Under the pieces are notes generated by a model. That model did no database searches, was not told the origin of the DNA, and saw nothing but the letters and a program-made list of their open reading frames with translations. A DNA stretch of 64,000 bases. It comes from Atlantibacter hermannii (GTDB lineage: Bacteria > Pseudomonadota > Gammaproteobacteria > Enterobacterales > Enterobacteriaceae). The stretch's first letter is position 1. Every line of letters starts with the position of its first letter. The stretch spans positions 3,286,001 through 3,350,000 of the forward strand of contig LR134136.1 in the NCBI GenBank assembly GCA_900635495.1, written 5' to 3'. Made by a program: the position numbers and the translations under genes. This document shows, one piece after another, positions 1 through 8,707 of this stretch.

Positions 1-527
1 TGATGTGCTGGCAGAAGAAAAAGAAATTAGTGAGATGACGCTGTTTCGCCTGCTGCAACGTAATGGCGGTGGTGGGCATGGTGGTCTCAAAACCCAGCCC
101 AAAGAACACCACTTTACGATCCGGATGGGCTTCGGCCAGCTTGAGCGCATCCAGCGGCGAGTAGATGATGCGTACATCCGCGCCCGTGCTTTGGCTTCCA
201 TCAGCGAGCCATTTTTACCAGGCACGCGCATCGCATCGCCGAAGGTACAGAAAATCACGTCAGGATGGCTGGCGATTTCCAGACAGCTATCAATACGGCC
301 CATCGGCAGTACGCATACCGGGCAGCCCGGGCCATGAATAAACTCAATATTCTCGGGCAGCAGTTGATCGAGACCAAACTTGAGATGGCGTGGGTATGGC
401 CGCCACACACTTCCATAATGCGTAGCGGGCGCTGCGCATCGTAAGACAACAGCGGCGCACGGGTATTTAATACCTCAATCAACGCCATGACGCGCTCGGG
501 ATCGCGATACTCATCAACATAACGCAT
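1..527 (-). CDS. hypD: HypD, hydrogenase maturation iron-sulfur protein (partial, frameshifted)
   Basis: N-terminal part of HypD, which with HypC builds and carries the Fe(CN)2CO group of NiFe hydrogenases. The start (MRYVDEYRDPERVMALIEVL) and the motif GGHTHAI are clear, and the pieces FKFGLDQLLPENIEF, GPGCPVC, VFFGLGFETTMPTTAITLQ and FFFFCQHI follow in neighbouring frames. Two single bases are missing relative to the expected reading, near 384 (ATC-TCAAG for ATC-TTCAAG) and near 183 (GCACGGGCGCG for GCACGGGGCGCG). Its start shares one base with the hypC stop. The gene runs off the left edge, where hypE would be expected. The breaks are probably sequencing errors. Confidence 0.93.
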
Positions 528-805
528 CAGCGGTGGTCCTCCGGGTACAGCAACACGCCCACGTCGGGCTCCACTTCATACATATTGTGCAACGCCTCCA
601 GGGTTTCCCTGGCTTCCTGCTCGTCTATGACGCTCATGGCGAAACCAACGTGTACCAACACCCACTGACCAACGCGGGAATGCCCGTTTTCATCATGGGT
701 GCCGACAAGGGTCAGGTCGACGTCGCGTTTAGCGCCGCTGACTTCAATGAGCGCGCTGTTGCCAGGGCCGATTTCACATATCTGGCCGGGAATGCCTATG
801 CACAT
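527..805 (-). CDS. hypC: HypC, hydrogenase maturation chaperone
   Basis: 92-residue HypC/HupF family chaperone, essentially the family length. It starts MCIGIPGQ; the Cys2 next to the start is the residue that binds the Fe(CN)2CO intermediate and the hydrogenase large-subunit precursor. The core DVDLTLVGTHDENG and VGQWVLVHVGFAMSVI is typical. Its start overlaps the hypB 3' end by 10 bases and its stop touches the hypD start, so hypABCD is tightly translationally coupled. It would deliver iron and ligands to HyfG, encoded 40 kb away. Confidence 0.97.
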   Translation of the reverse strand: MCIGIPGQICEIGPGNSALIEVSGAKRDVDLTLVGTHDENGHSRVGQWVLVHVGFAMSVIDEQEARETLEALHNMYEVEPDVGVLLYPEDHR

Positions 806-1668
806 CGTTGGGTCTCCAGCCAGGCGAGCCAGGCGTCCATGCCTTCGCCAGTCGTGGCGGAAACCAGCATGATTTCGATATCCGGATTGACGGCGCGCGC
901 GCTGGCGAGACAGGCGTCGAGGTCGAAATTAAGGTACGGCAGCAAATCAACTTTGTTCAGCAGCATCACCGATGCGGCGGCGAACATATGCGGATATTTA
1001 AGCGGCTTGTCTTCCCCTTCGGTCACCGACAGCACCGCCACTTTATGGCGCTCGCCCAAATCAAAGCTGGCCGGGCATACCAGATTGCCGACGTTTTCGA
1101 TAAACAGAATGCCGTTATCTTCAAGGGGCAAACGCTGCATCGCGTCGTGGATCATTTGCGCATCCAGATGGCAGCCTTTACCGGTATTCACCTGAATAGC
1201 CGGGGTACCGGTGGCGCGAATACGCTCCGCGTCGTTAACGGTTTGCTGATCGCCTTCAATGACCGCGCAGGGCACCGTGCCGTGCAGGCGTTTTAAGGTT
1301 TCGGTGAGCAACGTGGTTTTTACCGGATCCGGGGCTGGAACCAGATTAAGCACCAGTTGCTCCCTGGTCGCGAAGCGAGCGCGGTTGCGGGCGGCCAACT
1401 GGTTATTTTTATCCAGAACGTCGATTTCGATTTCCAGCATGCGCCGCTGGCTCATGCCCGGTGCGTGGGTGCCGGCTTCGCCATGCCCGTAATGCAGATC
1501 GCCCTGCCCGCTTTCACGGGGACGAAAATCCTGAGTGCGGATCGCGTTAATCTGGATCCCGGGACGCGCAGCCGGCGCGAATGGCGCGCTGCGAAAGGCG
1601 GAGTGCGGGTTGCGCTCGTCACCTTCGATATAAAGGTTGCCTTCCGCGCAACCGCATGTAGTACACAT
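796..1668 (-). CDS. hypB: HypB, nickel-inserting GTPase of hydrogenase maturation
   Basis: 290 residues, the E. coli HypB length. The N-terminal nickel site MCTTCGC is intact, and ENVGNLVCPA, NKVDLLPY and the C-terminal GEGMD region are typical of the G3E GTPase family. The P-loop, expected as SSPGSGKTTLL, reads PAPDPVKTTLL because of a pair of compensating single-base changes: one base missing at about 1339-1340 and one extra in the five-T run 1317-1321. The frame is restored within eight codons, so the ORF looks intact but its nucleotide-binding loop is scrambled. Almost certainly a sequence error. It starts 3 bases after hypA. Confidence 0.96.
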   Translation of the reverse strand: MCTTCGCAEGNLYIEGDERNPHSAFRSAPFAPAARPGIQINAIRTQDFRPRESGQGDLHYGHGEAGTHAPGMSQRRMLEIEIDVLDKNNQLAARNRARFATREQLVLNLVPAPDPVKTTLLTETLKRLHGTVPCAVIEGDQQTVNDAERIRATGTPAIQVNTGKGCHLDAQMIHDAMQRLPLEDNGILFIENVGNLVCPASFDLGERHKVAVLSVTEGEDKPLKYPHMFAAASVMLLNKVDLLPYLNFDLDACLASARAVNPDIEIMLVSATTGEGMDAWLAWLETQRCA

Positions 1669-1671
1669 AAT

Positions 1672-2022
1672 TTACTCCTGTGCGATTTCCATTCGTTTTA
1701 TCTGCAAACCCTCATCGGCGACGATGTTGAGTTTATCGCCGCCGCATTGCGGACACTGGCGCACTCGCTGTGACAGCAGCGTGACGTATTGTTGGCACGT
1801 CGGGCACCAGCATTCCGCCTGTTGCTGTTCAATATGAAGTTCGCAACCCTCCGCCAGCGTATCGCGGCAGATAAGATCAAAACAAAACTCCAGCGCGCTG
1901 CGCTCAACGCAGGAGAACGCGCCGATTTTTAACCACACCGCGGTGACTTTCCGGGCGTTGTGTCGGGCGGCCTGCTGTTCAATTAATTCCAGGGCTCGCT
2001 GGCAAAGCGTGAGTTCGTGCAT
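1672..2022 (-). CDS. hypA: HypA, nickel/zinc metallochaperone for hydrogenase
   Basis: 116 residues, identical in length to E. coli HypA. Starts MHELTLCQRALELI; His2 is the nickel ligand in the family. The zinc site is the CWCPTC and CPQCGG pair of CxxC motifs near residues 70-95. First gene of the hypABCD operon, with a 5' leader of about 30 bases below a sigma54 promoter. In E. coli the divergent neighbour is hycA of the hyc operon. Here that place is taken by a transglutaminase/MerTP cluster, so no hyc operon abuts hyp. Confidence 0.97.
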   Translation of the reverse strand: MHELTLCQRALELIEQQAARHNARKVTAVWLKIGAFSCVERSALEFCFDLICRDTLAEGCELHIEQQQAECWCPTCQQYVTLLSQRVRQCPQCGGDKLNIVADEGLQIKRMEIAQE

Positions 2023-2053
2023 TGCGTCTCCTTATCGTGACAGGCGACAGTGA

Positions 2054-2069
2054 AGCAATATCCGCGCCA
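2054..2069 (-). promoter_or_regulatory. sigma54 (-24/-12) promoter of hypA
   Basis: Read on the minus strand the element is TGGCGCGGATATTGCT, matching TGGCACG-N4-TTGCW with correct GG-to-GC spacing. It lies about 32 bases before the hypA start. hyp operons of enterobacteria are known to be sigma54/FhlA dependent. Confidence 0.85.
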
Positions 2070-2233
2070 TAACGCAGGGACGGCCATGCGGGAGGGTATT
2101 AACGCTTCCCGTTAGCATGGCGCGGCTATTTTATTCCCCGCTTTCAGGGCGATGCTTTGTCCAGGTTCAAAGAACGATGCGCAATTTCAGAATGGATGAG
2201 TCAGGAGATGCGCGGCGTCACATCAGTGCGGTG

Positions 2234-2260
2234 TGTCGACACTGTTCGACAAATTTGTCA
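2234..2260. promoter_or_regulatory. FhlA-type upstream activating sequence of hypA
   Basis: Contains an inverted repeat TGTCGA-N6-TCGACA overlapping, on the minus strand, TGACA-AATT-TGTCGA. Equivalent TGACA/TGTCG elements occur before fdhF, hydN and hyfA in this window. It sits about 170 bases above the sigma54 promoter, a normal enhancer distance. FhlA is the expected ligand, from family knowledge. Confidence 0.6.
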
Positions 2261-2282
2261 TTTATGACGCCATTGGGAAGGA

Positions 2283-2564
2283 TTACTGCGCTTCGGTATG
2301 ATTGACCGTGGCGGTATAACCGGTTTTGGCAACGGCCCGGAGCAGCGTATCGGTAGGGAAACCTTCAGGAACGATCACTTCAGTCTGGCGGGTTTTCAGG
2401 GAAGATTTGGCCTTAATGACGCCATCCGTTTCCCGTAATGCCTGATTAACCGAAATCACGCACAGCGAACAGGTCATATTTTCGATGTCCAGCACCACTT
2501 TTTGATTAGCAGCCTGCGCCCACACGGGCAGAAACAGGCAAACGGCAAGGGCGAGTCGTTTCAT
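2283..2564 (-). CDS. MerP-like periplasmic heavy-metal-associated protein
   Basis: 93 residues: a cleavable signal peptide (MKRLALAVCLFLPVWAQA) followed by one HMA domain with the metal site MTCSLC (Cys32 and Cys35), the fold of MerP. MerP proteins hand a soft metal ion to a MerT-type membrane partner. Its start overlaps the merT-like stop by four bases. There is no merR, merA or merC nearby, so this is not an ordinary mercury resistance operon. The metal is unknown; position between hyp and nik hints at nickel, iron or copper handling, which is inference only. Confidence 0.85.
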   Translation of the reverse strand: MKRLALAVCLFLPVWAQAANQKVVLDIENMTCSLCVISVNQALRETDGVIKAKSSLKTRQTEVIVPEGFPTDTLLRAVAKTGYTATVNHTEAQ

Positions 2565-2917
2565 TCAAATACCTCATAGAACCAGGCGACAACGGTCGGA
2601 TAAAACAGAACCAGCAACATAAACGGCAAGGCAAGCCAGTATAAGAGACGCATTTGCCCGAGGGTAAAGCGCCCGGTACACCACAGCCGTTTTGAAAAAT
2701 AGAGCCGCCAGAAACCGCGCCCGATCAGGCCCAGGGAAATCACTATCATCGGAATACGCAGGAATTCCAGCTTCGCCAGCCCGGCAAAACCCGCCGCTGA
2801 AATGCCAAACAGCAAATACAGCAACGGGCCGATGCAGCACAGCCCGGCGGTAACGGCGGCCACAGCCGCCGTAAGAAGCGTCACACCTGCGCTTTTAGCG
2901 CTGTTCGGTTGAGACAT
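2561..2917 (-). CDS. MerT-like membrane transport protein
   Basis: 118 residues, close to MerT (116). Three hydrophobic segments are visible at about residues 10-48, 52-68 and 91-113. The vicinal Cys27-Cys28 pair (AGLCCIGPL) in the first segment is the MerT metal-transfer site; a single Cys80 lies in the loop. I choose the ATG at 2917 (MSQPNSAK); a longer frame exists upstream but lies wholly inside the preceding gene. The 23-base overlap with the transglutaminase gene and four-base overlap with the merP-like gene mark a coupled operon. Confidence 0.85.
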   Translation of the reverse strand: MSQPNSAKSAGVTLLTAAVAAVTAGLCCIGPLLYLLFGISAAGFAGLAKLEFLRIPMIVISLGLIGRGFWRLYFSKRLWCTGRFTLGQMRLLYWLALPFMLLVLFYPTVVAWFYEVFE

Positions 2918-4037
2918 AACGGTAAGAGAACACTTTAGGATCGTAGAAATTAATCGGGTCGCCATCGACTTCCGCATACGGGTAGCCAAAGTTATTCATG
3001 GCCCCCTGCTCCGTCGCAGGATAGAGCTCAAAATCACGCCCGTAGTTAAAGCCGACCCAGTTCATCTCCCAGTTACCGAACAGGTAATGGTTGACGGCCT
3101 GCACGTCAGCATCTTCATGCGCTTTTTTCTCTGCCAGACGCATTTTGGTCACATCTGCCGGATCGCACGGCAACCAGCCGTAGCCCGCCAGATAAAACTC
3201 GGCGCGGCAGTGTTGGCCGCCGCTGACGTCCGCGACGCCTTTGTCATCGGCTTTGCCGAACGCGCTTTTCGAATAACGTTCCAGTTTAACGGCTTTGCCC
3301 AGACGAATACCGAACAGCTCACGCGCCGGAATGCCGCTGGCGCGGGCCAGGGCCACAAACACCGAGCTCATATCGGTACATTTGCCGCTGAGTTTACCGC
3401 TTTTCAGGATCGCCGCCACATCGCCAGTACCACAACCAATAACGTCGTTATCGCGCTCCATATTGCGGCTGACCCATTCGTAAATCAGGCGCGCTTTTTT
3501 CAGCGGGTCCTGCTCGCCGTTAGTGATTTTCCGGGCGGTTTCCTGCACCAGCCCGTCAACCGGCGTATGGGTGGTCGGCAGCAGATACGGCTTCACATCC
3601 AGCGGATAAATAATCTGCTCCGGCGCCTGCCAGGTTTTCAGCGCGTCGTGTTTTAACGGCTCCCAGTCGGCGGTTTCGATTTCAATATCCACCTGCATCT
3701 GCAAATCGCCGTCAGATTTCGGCCAGGTCGCAAACAGGGTTTTCGCGCCGTAAGCGTTATTGGTAGTGATATAAGCTTCTTTATAGTTACCGCTAAATGT
3801 CAGATTGGTCATCTGTTGAAACGCGGTATCAACCGGCAGCGGGATCCACAGGTTCACTACACCGCTGGAGCCCTGGGGCGGGTTCAGTTTATAGGTTTGA
3901 GAGAGCACGAAGCGGCGGCGGGCAACCGGCGCAGGGGCGGGTTCAGCGGCCTGAACCGTCTGGCTGACCACAGAGGGGCCGACTAAACCGGCGGCGGAAA
4001 GCAGCACACTATTTTTAATAAATTGTCGACGTTGCAT
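2895..4037 (-). CDS. Tat-exported transglutaminase-like protein
   Basis: 380 residues from the ATG at 4037. Starts with a twin-arginine signal (MQRRQFIKNSVLLSAAG, then an AxA region near residue 30), so it should be exported folded. The central domain has a transglutaminase/protease-like triad: Cys220 in SGKCTDMSS, His276 in GGQHCRAEF, Asp292 in GWLPCDPAD. An N-terminal domain of about 150 residues precedes it. First gene of an operon with merT- and merP-like genes. Substrate unknown: peptide cleavage or modification in the periplasm is the family expectation. Tat export might mean a bound cofactor. A 59-residue upstream extension of the frame lacks signal character and is rejected. Confidence 0.85.
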   Translation of the reverse strand: MQRRQFIKNSVLLSAAGLVGPSVVSQTVQAAEPAPAPVARRRFVLSQTYKLNPPQGSSGVVNLWIPLPVDTAFQQMTNLTFSGNYKEAYITTNNAYGAKTLFATWPKSDGDLQMQVDIEIETADWEPLKHDALKTWQAPEQIIYPLDVKPYLLPTTHTPVDGLVQETARKITNGEQDPLKKARLIYEWVSRNMERDNDVIGCGTGDVAAILKSGKLSGKCTDMSSVFVALARASGIPARELFGIRLGKAVKLERYSKSAFGKADDKGVADVSGGQHCRAEFYLAGYGWLPCDPADVTKMRLAEKKAHEDADVQAVNHYLFGNWEMNWVGFNYGRDFELYPATEQGAMNNFGYPYAEVDGDPINFYDPKVFSYRYVSTEQR

Positions 4038-4511
4038 AGTTATCTGTCTTTTTAGAGTGAAGTGAGGCGGCGGCAGCGCGGGCCAAAACCGCAGAGGATC
4101 ATCACAGCAGACAGGCGTGGAAAAACGAGCAGATGGGTTATGACGGGCATATTCATCAATAACAGACCTGTTAACTGTGAATGAAAACGCGGTTATTAAG
4201 CCGTGTTCAAACACCGGTGTACAGTAGGGTCATCAAAAAACCGCTAAATAAAGCGCAAATTGTTAATTTCAGGCGGGAGAATATGCGCGAGTTAACATTT
4301 ACACAGTGTTCTGGCGTCATGCCATTCCGGTGACGCGCCCTTTACCCGTCAAAAAAACGTTGCGGGTGAAATCCGTGTGGTCCTCTCAACATCACACTAC
4401 GGCACAATAACCCCTACAAAATAACAGGACATATTTCTATTATAAGATATTGAATTAATTATAGTTTTATTAACACCTTTCTCTTTACGCACCCTTTCAT
4501 CTTGCCGGTTC

Positions 4512-4525
4512 TTGATCCAGAACAA
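4512..4525. promoter_or_regulatory. Probable FNR site of the nik operon
   Basis: TTGAT-CCAG-AACAA, one base off the FNR consensus TTGAT-N4-ATCAA. It lies about 20 bases left of the NikR operator. E. coli nikABCDE is known to need FNR for anaerobic expression. Confidence 0.6.
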
Positions 4526-4532
4526 CGCCCGC

Positions 4533-4560
4533 GTATGCAGTTTTCATAAAATCCTCATAC
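4533..4560. promoter_or_regulatory. NikR operator
   Basis: GTATGC-N16-TCATAC, differing by one base from the E. coli NikR operator GTATGA-N16-TCATAC, with exact spacing. It sits about 40 bases before nikA. The cognate nikR is encoded at 50482-50925 rather than next to nikE. Confidence 0.9.
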
Positions 4561-4600
4561 TCATTTTGCGTCACTCCCTTATTCCGCAAGGAGTATTCCT

Positions 4601-6171
4601 TTGTTGACTTTACGGCGCTGTTTAACGCTGTTGCTGGCCTGTTTTTCCTTGATGGCTGGCGCGGCGACACCCACTAAAATTACCACCGCCTGGCCGGTAA
4701 ACGTCGGGCCGTTAAATCCCCATTTATATACCCCTAACCAAATGTTCGCCCAGAGCATGGTCTACGAATCGCTGGTGAAATATCAGGCTGACGGCACGAT
4801 TGCGCCATGGCTGGCGACCGCCTGGACCCATTCCGCCGACGGGAAAAAGTGGACATTTACCCTGCGTGAAAATGTCACCTTTTCTAACGGCGAACCGTTT
4901 AACGCTGAGGCGGCACGAGCGAATTTTATGGCGGTACTGGCAAACCGCCAGCGTCACGCCTGGCTGGAACTGGCGAACCAAATCGTCGCGGTTAACGCGC
5001 TGGACGATCGGCACCTGCAAATCGAGTTAAAAGACGCGTACTACCCGTTTCTGCAGGAGCTGGCGCTACCGCGCCCGTTCCGCTTTATCGCTCCGTCGCA
5101 GTTTAAAGAGGGCGGCACAAAAAATGGCATCATCGCACCCGTTGGCACCGGGCCATGGATCTTAAAAGAGAGCAAGCTCAACCAGTACGATGTGTTTGTC
5201 CGTAACGAGCATTACTGGGGCGAAAAACCCGCTGTTGAAAACGTCACGGTAAAAGTGATTGCCGATCCCACCAGCCGCGCCGTGGCGTTTGAAACCGGTG
5301 AAATCGACCTGATGTACGGCGATGAAGGCTTGCTTCCACTGGATACCTTCGAGCGCTTCAGCCATAACCCGCAGTATAAAACCCAACTTTCCGCCCCGGT
5401 GGAAACCGTAATGCTGGCGTTAAACTCGGCAAAATCACCCACCCGCGAACAGGCGGTGCGGGAAGCGCTGAATCACGCGGTGGATAAGAAAACGCTAATC
5501 AACAGCGTGCTGTATGGCACCCAGCAGGTGGCGGACACCCTGTTCGCCCGAGCGTGCCTTACGCCAACATTGGCCTGACGCCACGCCAGTACGATCCTGA
5601 GCGGGCAAAATCATTGCTGGAAAGCGCGGGCTGGACGCTGCCGGCGGGCCAGCAAATCCGCGAAAAAGCGGGCCAGCCGTTGCACCTTGAACTGGCGTTT
5701 ATCGGCACCGACGCCCTGAGTAAATCCATGGCGGAAGTGATTCAGGCCAACCTGCGCCAGGTGGGCGTGGAGGTTAAACTGGTGGGTGAAGAAGAGAGCA
5801 GTATTGACGCCCGCCAGCGCGATGGTCGCTTTGATATGATTTTCAACCGCACCTGGGGCGCGCCTTTTGATCCCCATGCGTTTATGAGTTCAATGCGCGT
5901 GCCGTCGCATGCCGATTATCAGGCTCAGCGCGGCCTGCCGGATAAGGTGCAGATTGATGCGGAAATCGGCCAGATCCTGACCGGAACGGATGAAAAACAG
6001 CGCCAGGCGCTGTTCCGCGATGTGCTGACGCGTTTGCACCAAAGCGCGGTGTATTTACCGCTGAGCTATGTCTCGCTGATGACCGTTTCCCAGCCGCAGT
6101 GGGGCACCTTACCCTTTGCGCCGATGTCATCCGATATTCCTTTTGAGCAAATCAAACCGGTAACGCCCTGA
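4601..6171 (+). CDS. nikA: NikA, periplasmic nickel-binding protein (one frameshift)
   Basis: Solute-binding component of the NikABCDE nickel importer (SBP family 5). Signal peptide MLTLRRCLTLLLACFSLMAGA, then the typical TTAWPVNVGPLNPHLYTPN. The start is TTG: AAGGAG lies seven bases ahead and no ATG fits. The frame breaks near 5546-5549, where GCCCGAGCG should be GCCCCGAGCG; with one C restored the product is 523 residues against 524 in E. coli and ends FEQIKPVTP. Probably a sequencing error. The stop shares a base with the nikB start. Confidence 0.95.
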
Positions 6172-7115
6172 TGCTACGTTATATTTTATGGCGCATCGCG
6201 TTGCTGGTGCCCATGTTGCTTGCCGCATCGTTGATTATCTTTTTGCTGCTGCGCCTCGGCAGCGGCGATCCGGCGATGGATTACCTGCGGCTGTCTAATC
6301 TGCCGCCGACACCGGAACTGGTGGCCTCAACCCACGTAATGCTGGGGCTCGACCAGCCGCTGCCGGTGCAGTATGGCCGCTGGTTATGGAACGCGCTGCA
6401 TCTTGATTTCGGTGTTTCTTTCGCCTCCCAGCGCCCGGTGCTGGATGATTTACTGCGCTTCTTCCCGGCCACGTTCCAGCTGGCGGGTTGCGCATTGATA
6501 CTGATTCTGGTGACCTCCGTGCCGCTCGGGATCTGGGCGGCGCGCTACCGCGACCGGCTGCCGGATTATCTGGTGCGGCTGATCGCCTTCCTGGGCGTGT
6601 CGATGCCCAATTTCTGGCTCGCCTTTCTGCTGGTGATGTTCTTTTCCGTCCATCTGCAATGGTTGCCTGCGCTGGGTTACGGCGGCTGGCAGCACATCAT
6701 TTTGCCTGCGGTCTCTATCGCGTTTATGTCTCTTGCCATTAACGCCCGCCTGCTGCGCGCCAGCATGCTGGATGCGGCGGGCCAGCGCCACGTTACCTGG
6801 GCGAAATTACGCGGACTCAGCGATCGGCAAACCGAGCGACGCCACGTGCTGCGCAATGCCACTCTGCCGATGGTGACGGCGGTGGGCATGCATATCGGGG
6901 AGCTTATCGGCGGCACCATGATTATCGAAAATATCTTCGCCTGGCCGGGCGTAGGACGTTACGCGGTTTCTGCGATATTCAACCGCGACTATCCGGTGAT
7001 CCAGTGTTTCACCCTGCTGATGGTGAGCGTTTTTGTGGTGTGCAATCTTGCGGTCGATTTACTGAATGCCGCGCTGGATCCGCGTATCCGCCGTCACGAA
7101 GGAGCCCACGCGTGA
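6171..7115 (+). CDS. nikB: NikB, nickel ABC transporter permease
   Basis: 314 residues, exactly the E. coli NikB length. Binding-protein-dependent permease of the DppB/OppB type with about six membrane segments. The ATPase-contact EAA-type loop lies around residues 185-225 (GQRHVTWAKLRGLS). Forms the inner-membrane channel with NikC. It ends in a GTGA overlap with nikC. Confidence 0.97.
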   Translation: MLRYILWRIALLVPMLLAASLIIFLLLRLGSGDPAMDYLRLSNLPPTPELVASTHVMLGLDQPLPVQYGRWLWNALHLDFGVSFASQRPVLDDLLRFFPATFQLAGCALILILVTSVPLGIWAARYRDRLPDYLVRLIAFLGVSMPNFWLAFLLVMFFSVHLQWLPALGYGGWQHIILPAVSIAFMSLAINARLLRASMLDAAGQRHVTWAKLRGLSDRQTERRHVLRNATLPMVTAVGMHIGELIGGTMIIENIFAWPGVGRYAVSAIFNRDYPVIQCFTLLMVSVFVVCNLAVDLLNAALDPRIRRHEGAHA

Positions 7116-7945
7116 ATTTTTTCCAGACTGTCCGCTGGCCGGTAAAGCTGGCGCTGTTGTCACTGGCGCTGTTAACGCTCATCGCCCTGACCAGCCAGTG
7201 GTGGCTGCCGTTTGACCCGGTGGCGATCAATCTGCCGGATCGCCTGCTGCCGCCTGATGGCACCCACTGGTTAGGCACCGATCATCTGGGACGGGACATC
7301 TTTTCGCGTCTGCTGGCGGCAACAAGGGTATCGCTGGGTTCGGTGCTCGCCTGTCTGCTGCTGGTGCTGGCATTAGGGCTGTTGATCGGGGGCAGCGCCG
7401 GGTTAATCGGTGGCCGCGCCGATCAGCTGATGATGCGCACCACCGACATGTTTATGACTTTCCCCACCTCGATTCTGTCGTTTTTTATGGTCGGCGTGCT
7501 GGGGACCGGGCTGACAAACGTGATCCTGGCTATCGCCCTGTCCCACTGGGCCTGGTATGCGCGAATGGTGCGCAGCATTGTCATTTCGCTACGCCATCGC
7601 GAATTCGTGCTGGCGGCGAGAATGAGCGGCGCGAATCGCTGGCATCTGTTTTTTGATCACCTTGCCGGTGCGGTGATGCCGTCACTGCTGGTGCTGGCGA
7701 CGCTGGATATCGGCCATATGATGTTGCACGTCGCGGGGATGTCATTCCTTGGGCTGGGCGTCAGCGCCCCGACGCCGGAATGGGGGGTGATGATCAACGA
7801 CGCCCGCCAGTATATCTGGACCCAGCCGATGCAAATGTTCTGGCCAGGGCTGGCGCTGTTTATCAGCGTAATGACCTTTAACCTGCTGGGCGATGCGCTA
7901 CGCGATCGTCTGGACCCGCACCTTGCGATGGAGCATAGACACTGA
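7112..7945 (+). CDS. nikC: NikC, nickel ABC transporter permease
   Basis: 277 residues from the GTG at 7112 (VNFFQTVRWPVKLALL), matching the E. coli start and length; the GTG overlaps the nikB stop. The longer open frame upstream is nikB read in another frame. DppC/OppC type permease with HWLGTDHLGRDIFSRL near the N-terminus and the EAA loop EFVLAARMSGANRWHLFF. Partner of NikB. The stop shares a base with the nikD start. Confidence 0.97.
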   Translation: MNFFQTVRWPVKLALLSLALLTLIALTSQWWLPFDPVAINLPDRLLPPDGTHWLGTDHLGRDIFSRLLAATRVSLGSVLACLLLVLALGLLIGGSAGLIGGRADQLMMRTTDMFMTFPTSILSFFMVGVLGTGLTNVILAIALSHWAWYARMVRSIVISLRHREFVLAARMSGANRWHLFFDHLAGAVMPSLLVLATLDIGHMMLHVAGMSFLGLGVSAPTPEWGVMINDARQYIWTQPMQMFWPGLALFISVMTFNLLGDALRDRLDPHLAMEHRH

Positions 7946-8707
7946 TGTCTCAACTTGAACTTCGCAATATCGCCCTGACCGCAGACCGCCCGCTCGTTCA
8001 CGGTGTATCGCTGACGCTGCGTGCCGGACGCGTGCTGGCGCTGGTGGGCGGCAGCGGCAGCGGGAAATCCCTCACCCTGCGCCGCCGCGCTGGGCGTATT
8101 GCCCGCCGGGGTGCGGCAAACTGCCGGGCAAGTGGCGCTTAACGGATGCGTGGTAATGCCCGCGTCACTGCGCGGCAAGCACGTTGCCACCATCATGCAG
8201 AACCCGCGCAGCGCATTTAATCCTCTGTTTACCATGGCGACCCATGCCAGAGAAACCTGCCGGGCGTTAGGCAAACCGCTGGATGAGGCCACGCTGACCG
8301 ACGCGCTGCGCGCAGTCGGCCTGGAGGACGCCGAACGGGTGCTGGGGCTCTATCCGTTTGAGATGAGCGGCGGCATGTTGCAGCGCATGATGATCGCCCT
8401 GGCGGTATTGAGCGAGGCACCGTTTATCATCGCTGATGAACCGACCACCGACCTCGATGCGCTGGCTCAGGCGCGCATCCTGCAACTACTGGATAACCTG
8501 ATGCGTCAGCGCGCCCCCGGTATGTTGTTGGTGACCCATGATATGGGCGTGGTGGCGCGACTGGCGGATGACGTGGCGGTCATGGACAACGGCAACATTG
8601 TCGAGCGCGGCGATGTGGAGACGCTTTTTCGCGCGCCGCAGCATCCGGTGACCCGCAATCTGGTTTCTGCGCATCTGGCGCTGTATGGCATGGAGTTAGC
8701 GGAATGA
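7945..8707 (+). CDS. nikD: NikD, nickel ABC transporter ATPase (one frameshift)
   Basis: Nucleotide-binding subunit with Walker A GGSGSGKS, signature MSGGMLQRMM and Walker B FIIADEPTTD. The frame breaks just after Walker A at about 8074-8076: ACCCTGC should be ACCTGC (SLTCAAALGVLPAG). Removing one C gives 253 residues against 254 in E. coli. The four-base ATGA overlap leads into nikE. The extra base sits in a C run and is probably an error. Confidence 0.95.

Larger units (their letters stand above)
4038..4600. other. Divergent intergenic region, transglutaminase operon / nik operon
   Basis: 563 bases with no convincing gene. The right end carries the FNR and NikR sites of nikA. A stem of GGCGTCA and TGACGC arms at about 4313-4336 is the only other clear structure. 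The 4430-4500 stretch is AT-rich, as expected of a promoter. I see no sigma54 element or metal-regulator box for the leftward operon. Confidence 0.5.

Noticed and set aside
533..1195. 220-codon plus-strand open frame opposite hypC and hypB
   Set aside because: No family resemblance; the minus strand carries well-conserved hyp genes, and GC-rich codons create such antisense frames widely here.
2118..2133. Second sigma54-like element on the plus strand (TGGCGCGGCTATTTTA)
   Set aside because: The -24 half matches but the -12 GC dinucleotide is missing, and no gene lies downstream on that strand.
2117..2305. 62-codon plus-strand frame in the hypA upstream region
   Set aside because: No ribosome site or similarity; it overlaps the hypA enhancer element and the merP-like 3' end.
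2283..2917. Mercury resistance (mer) operon
   Set aside because: MerT- and MerP-like genes are present but there is no merR, merA or operator, and they are coupled to a transglutaminase gene.
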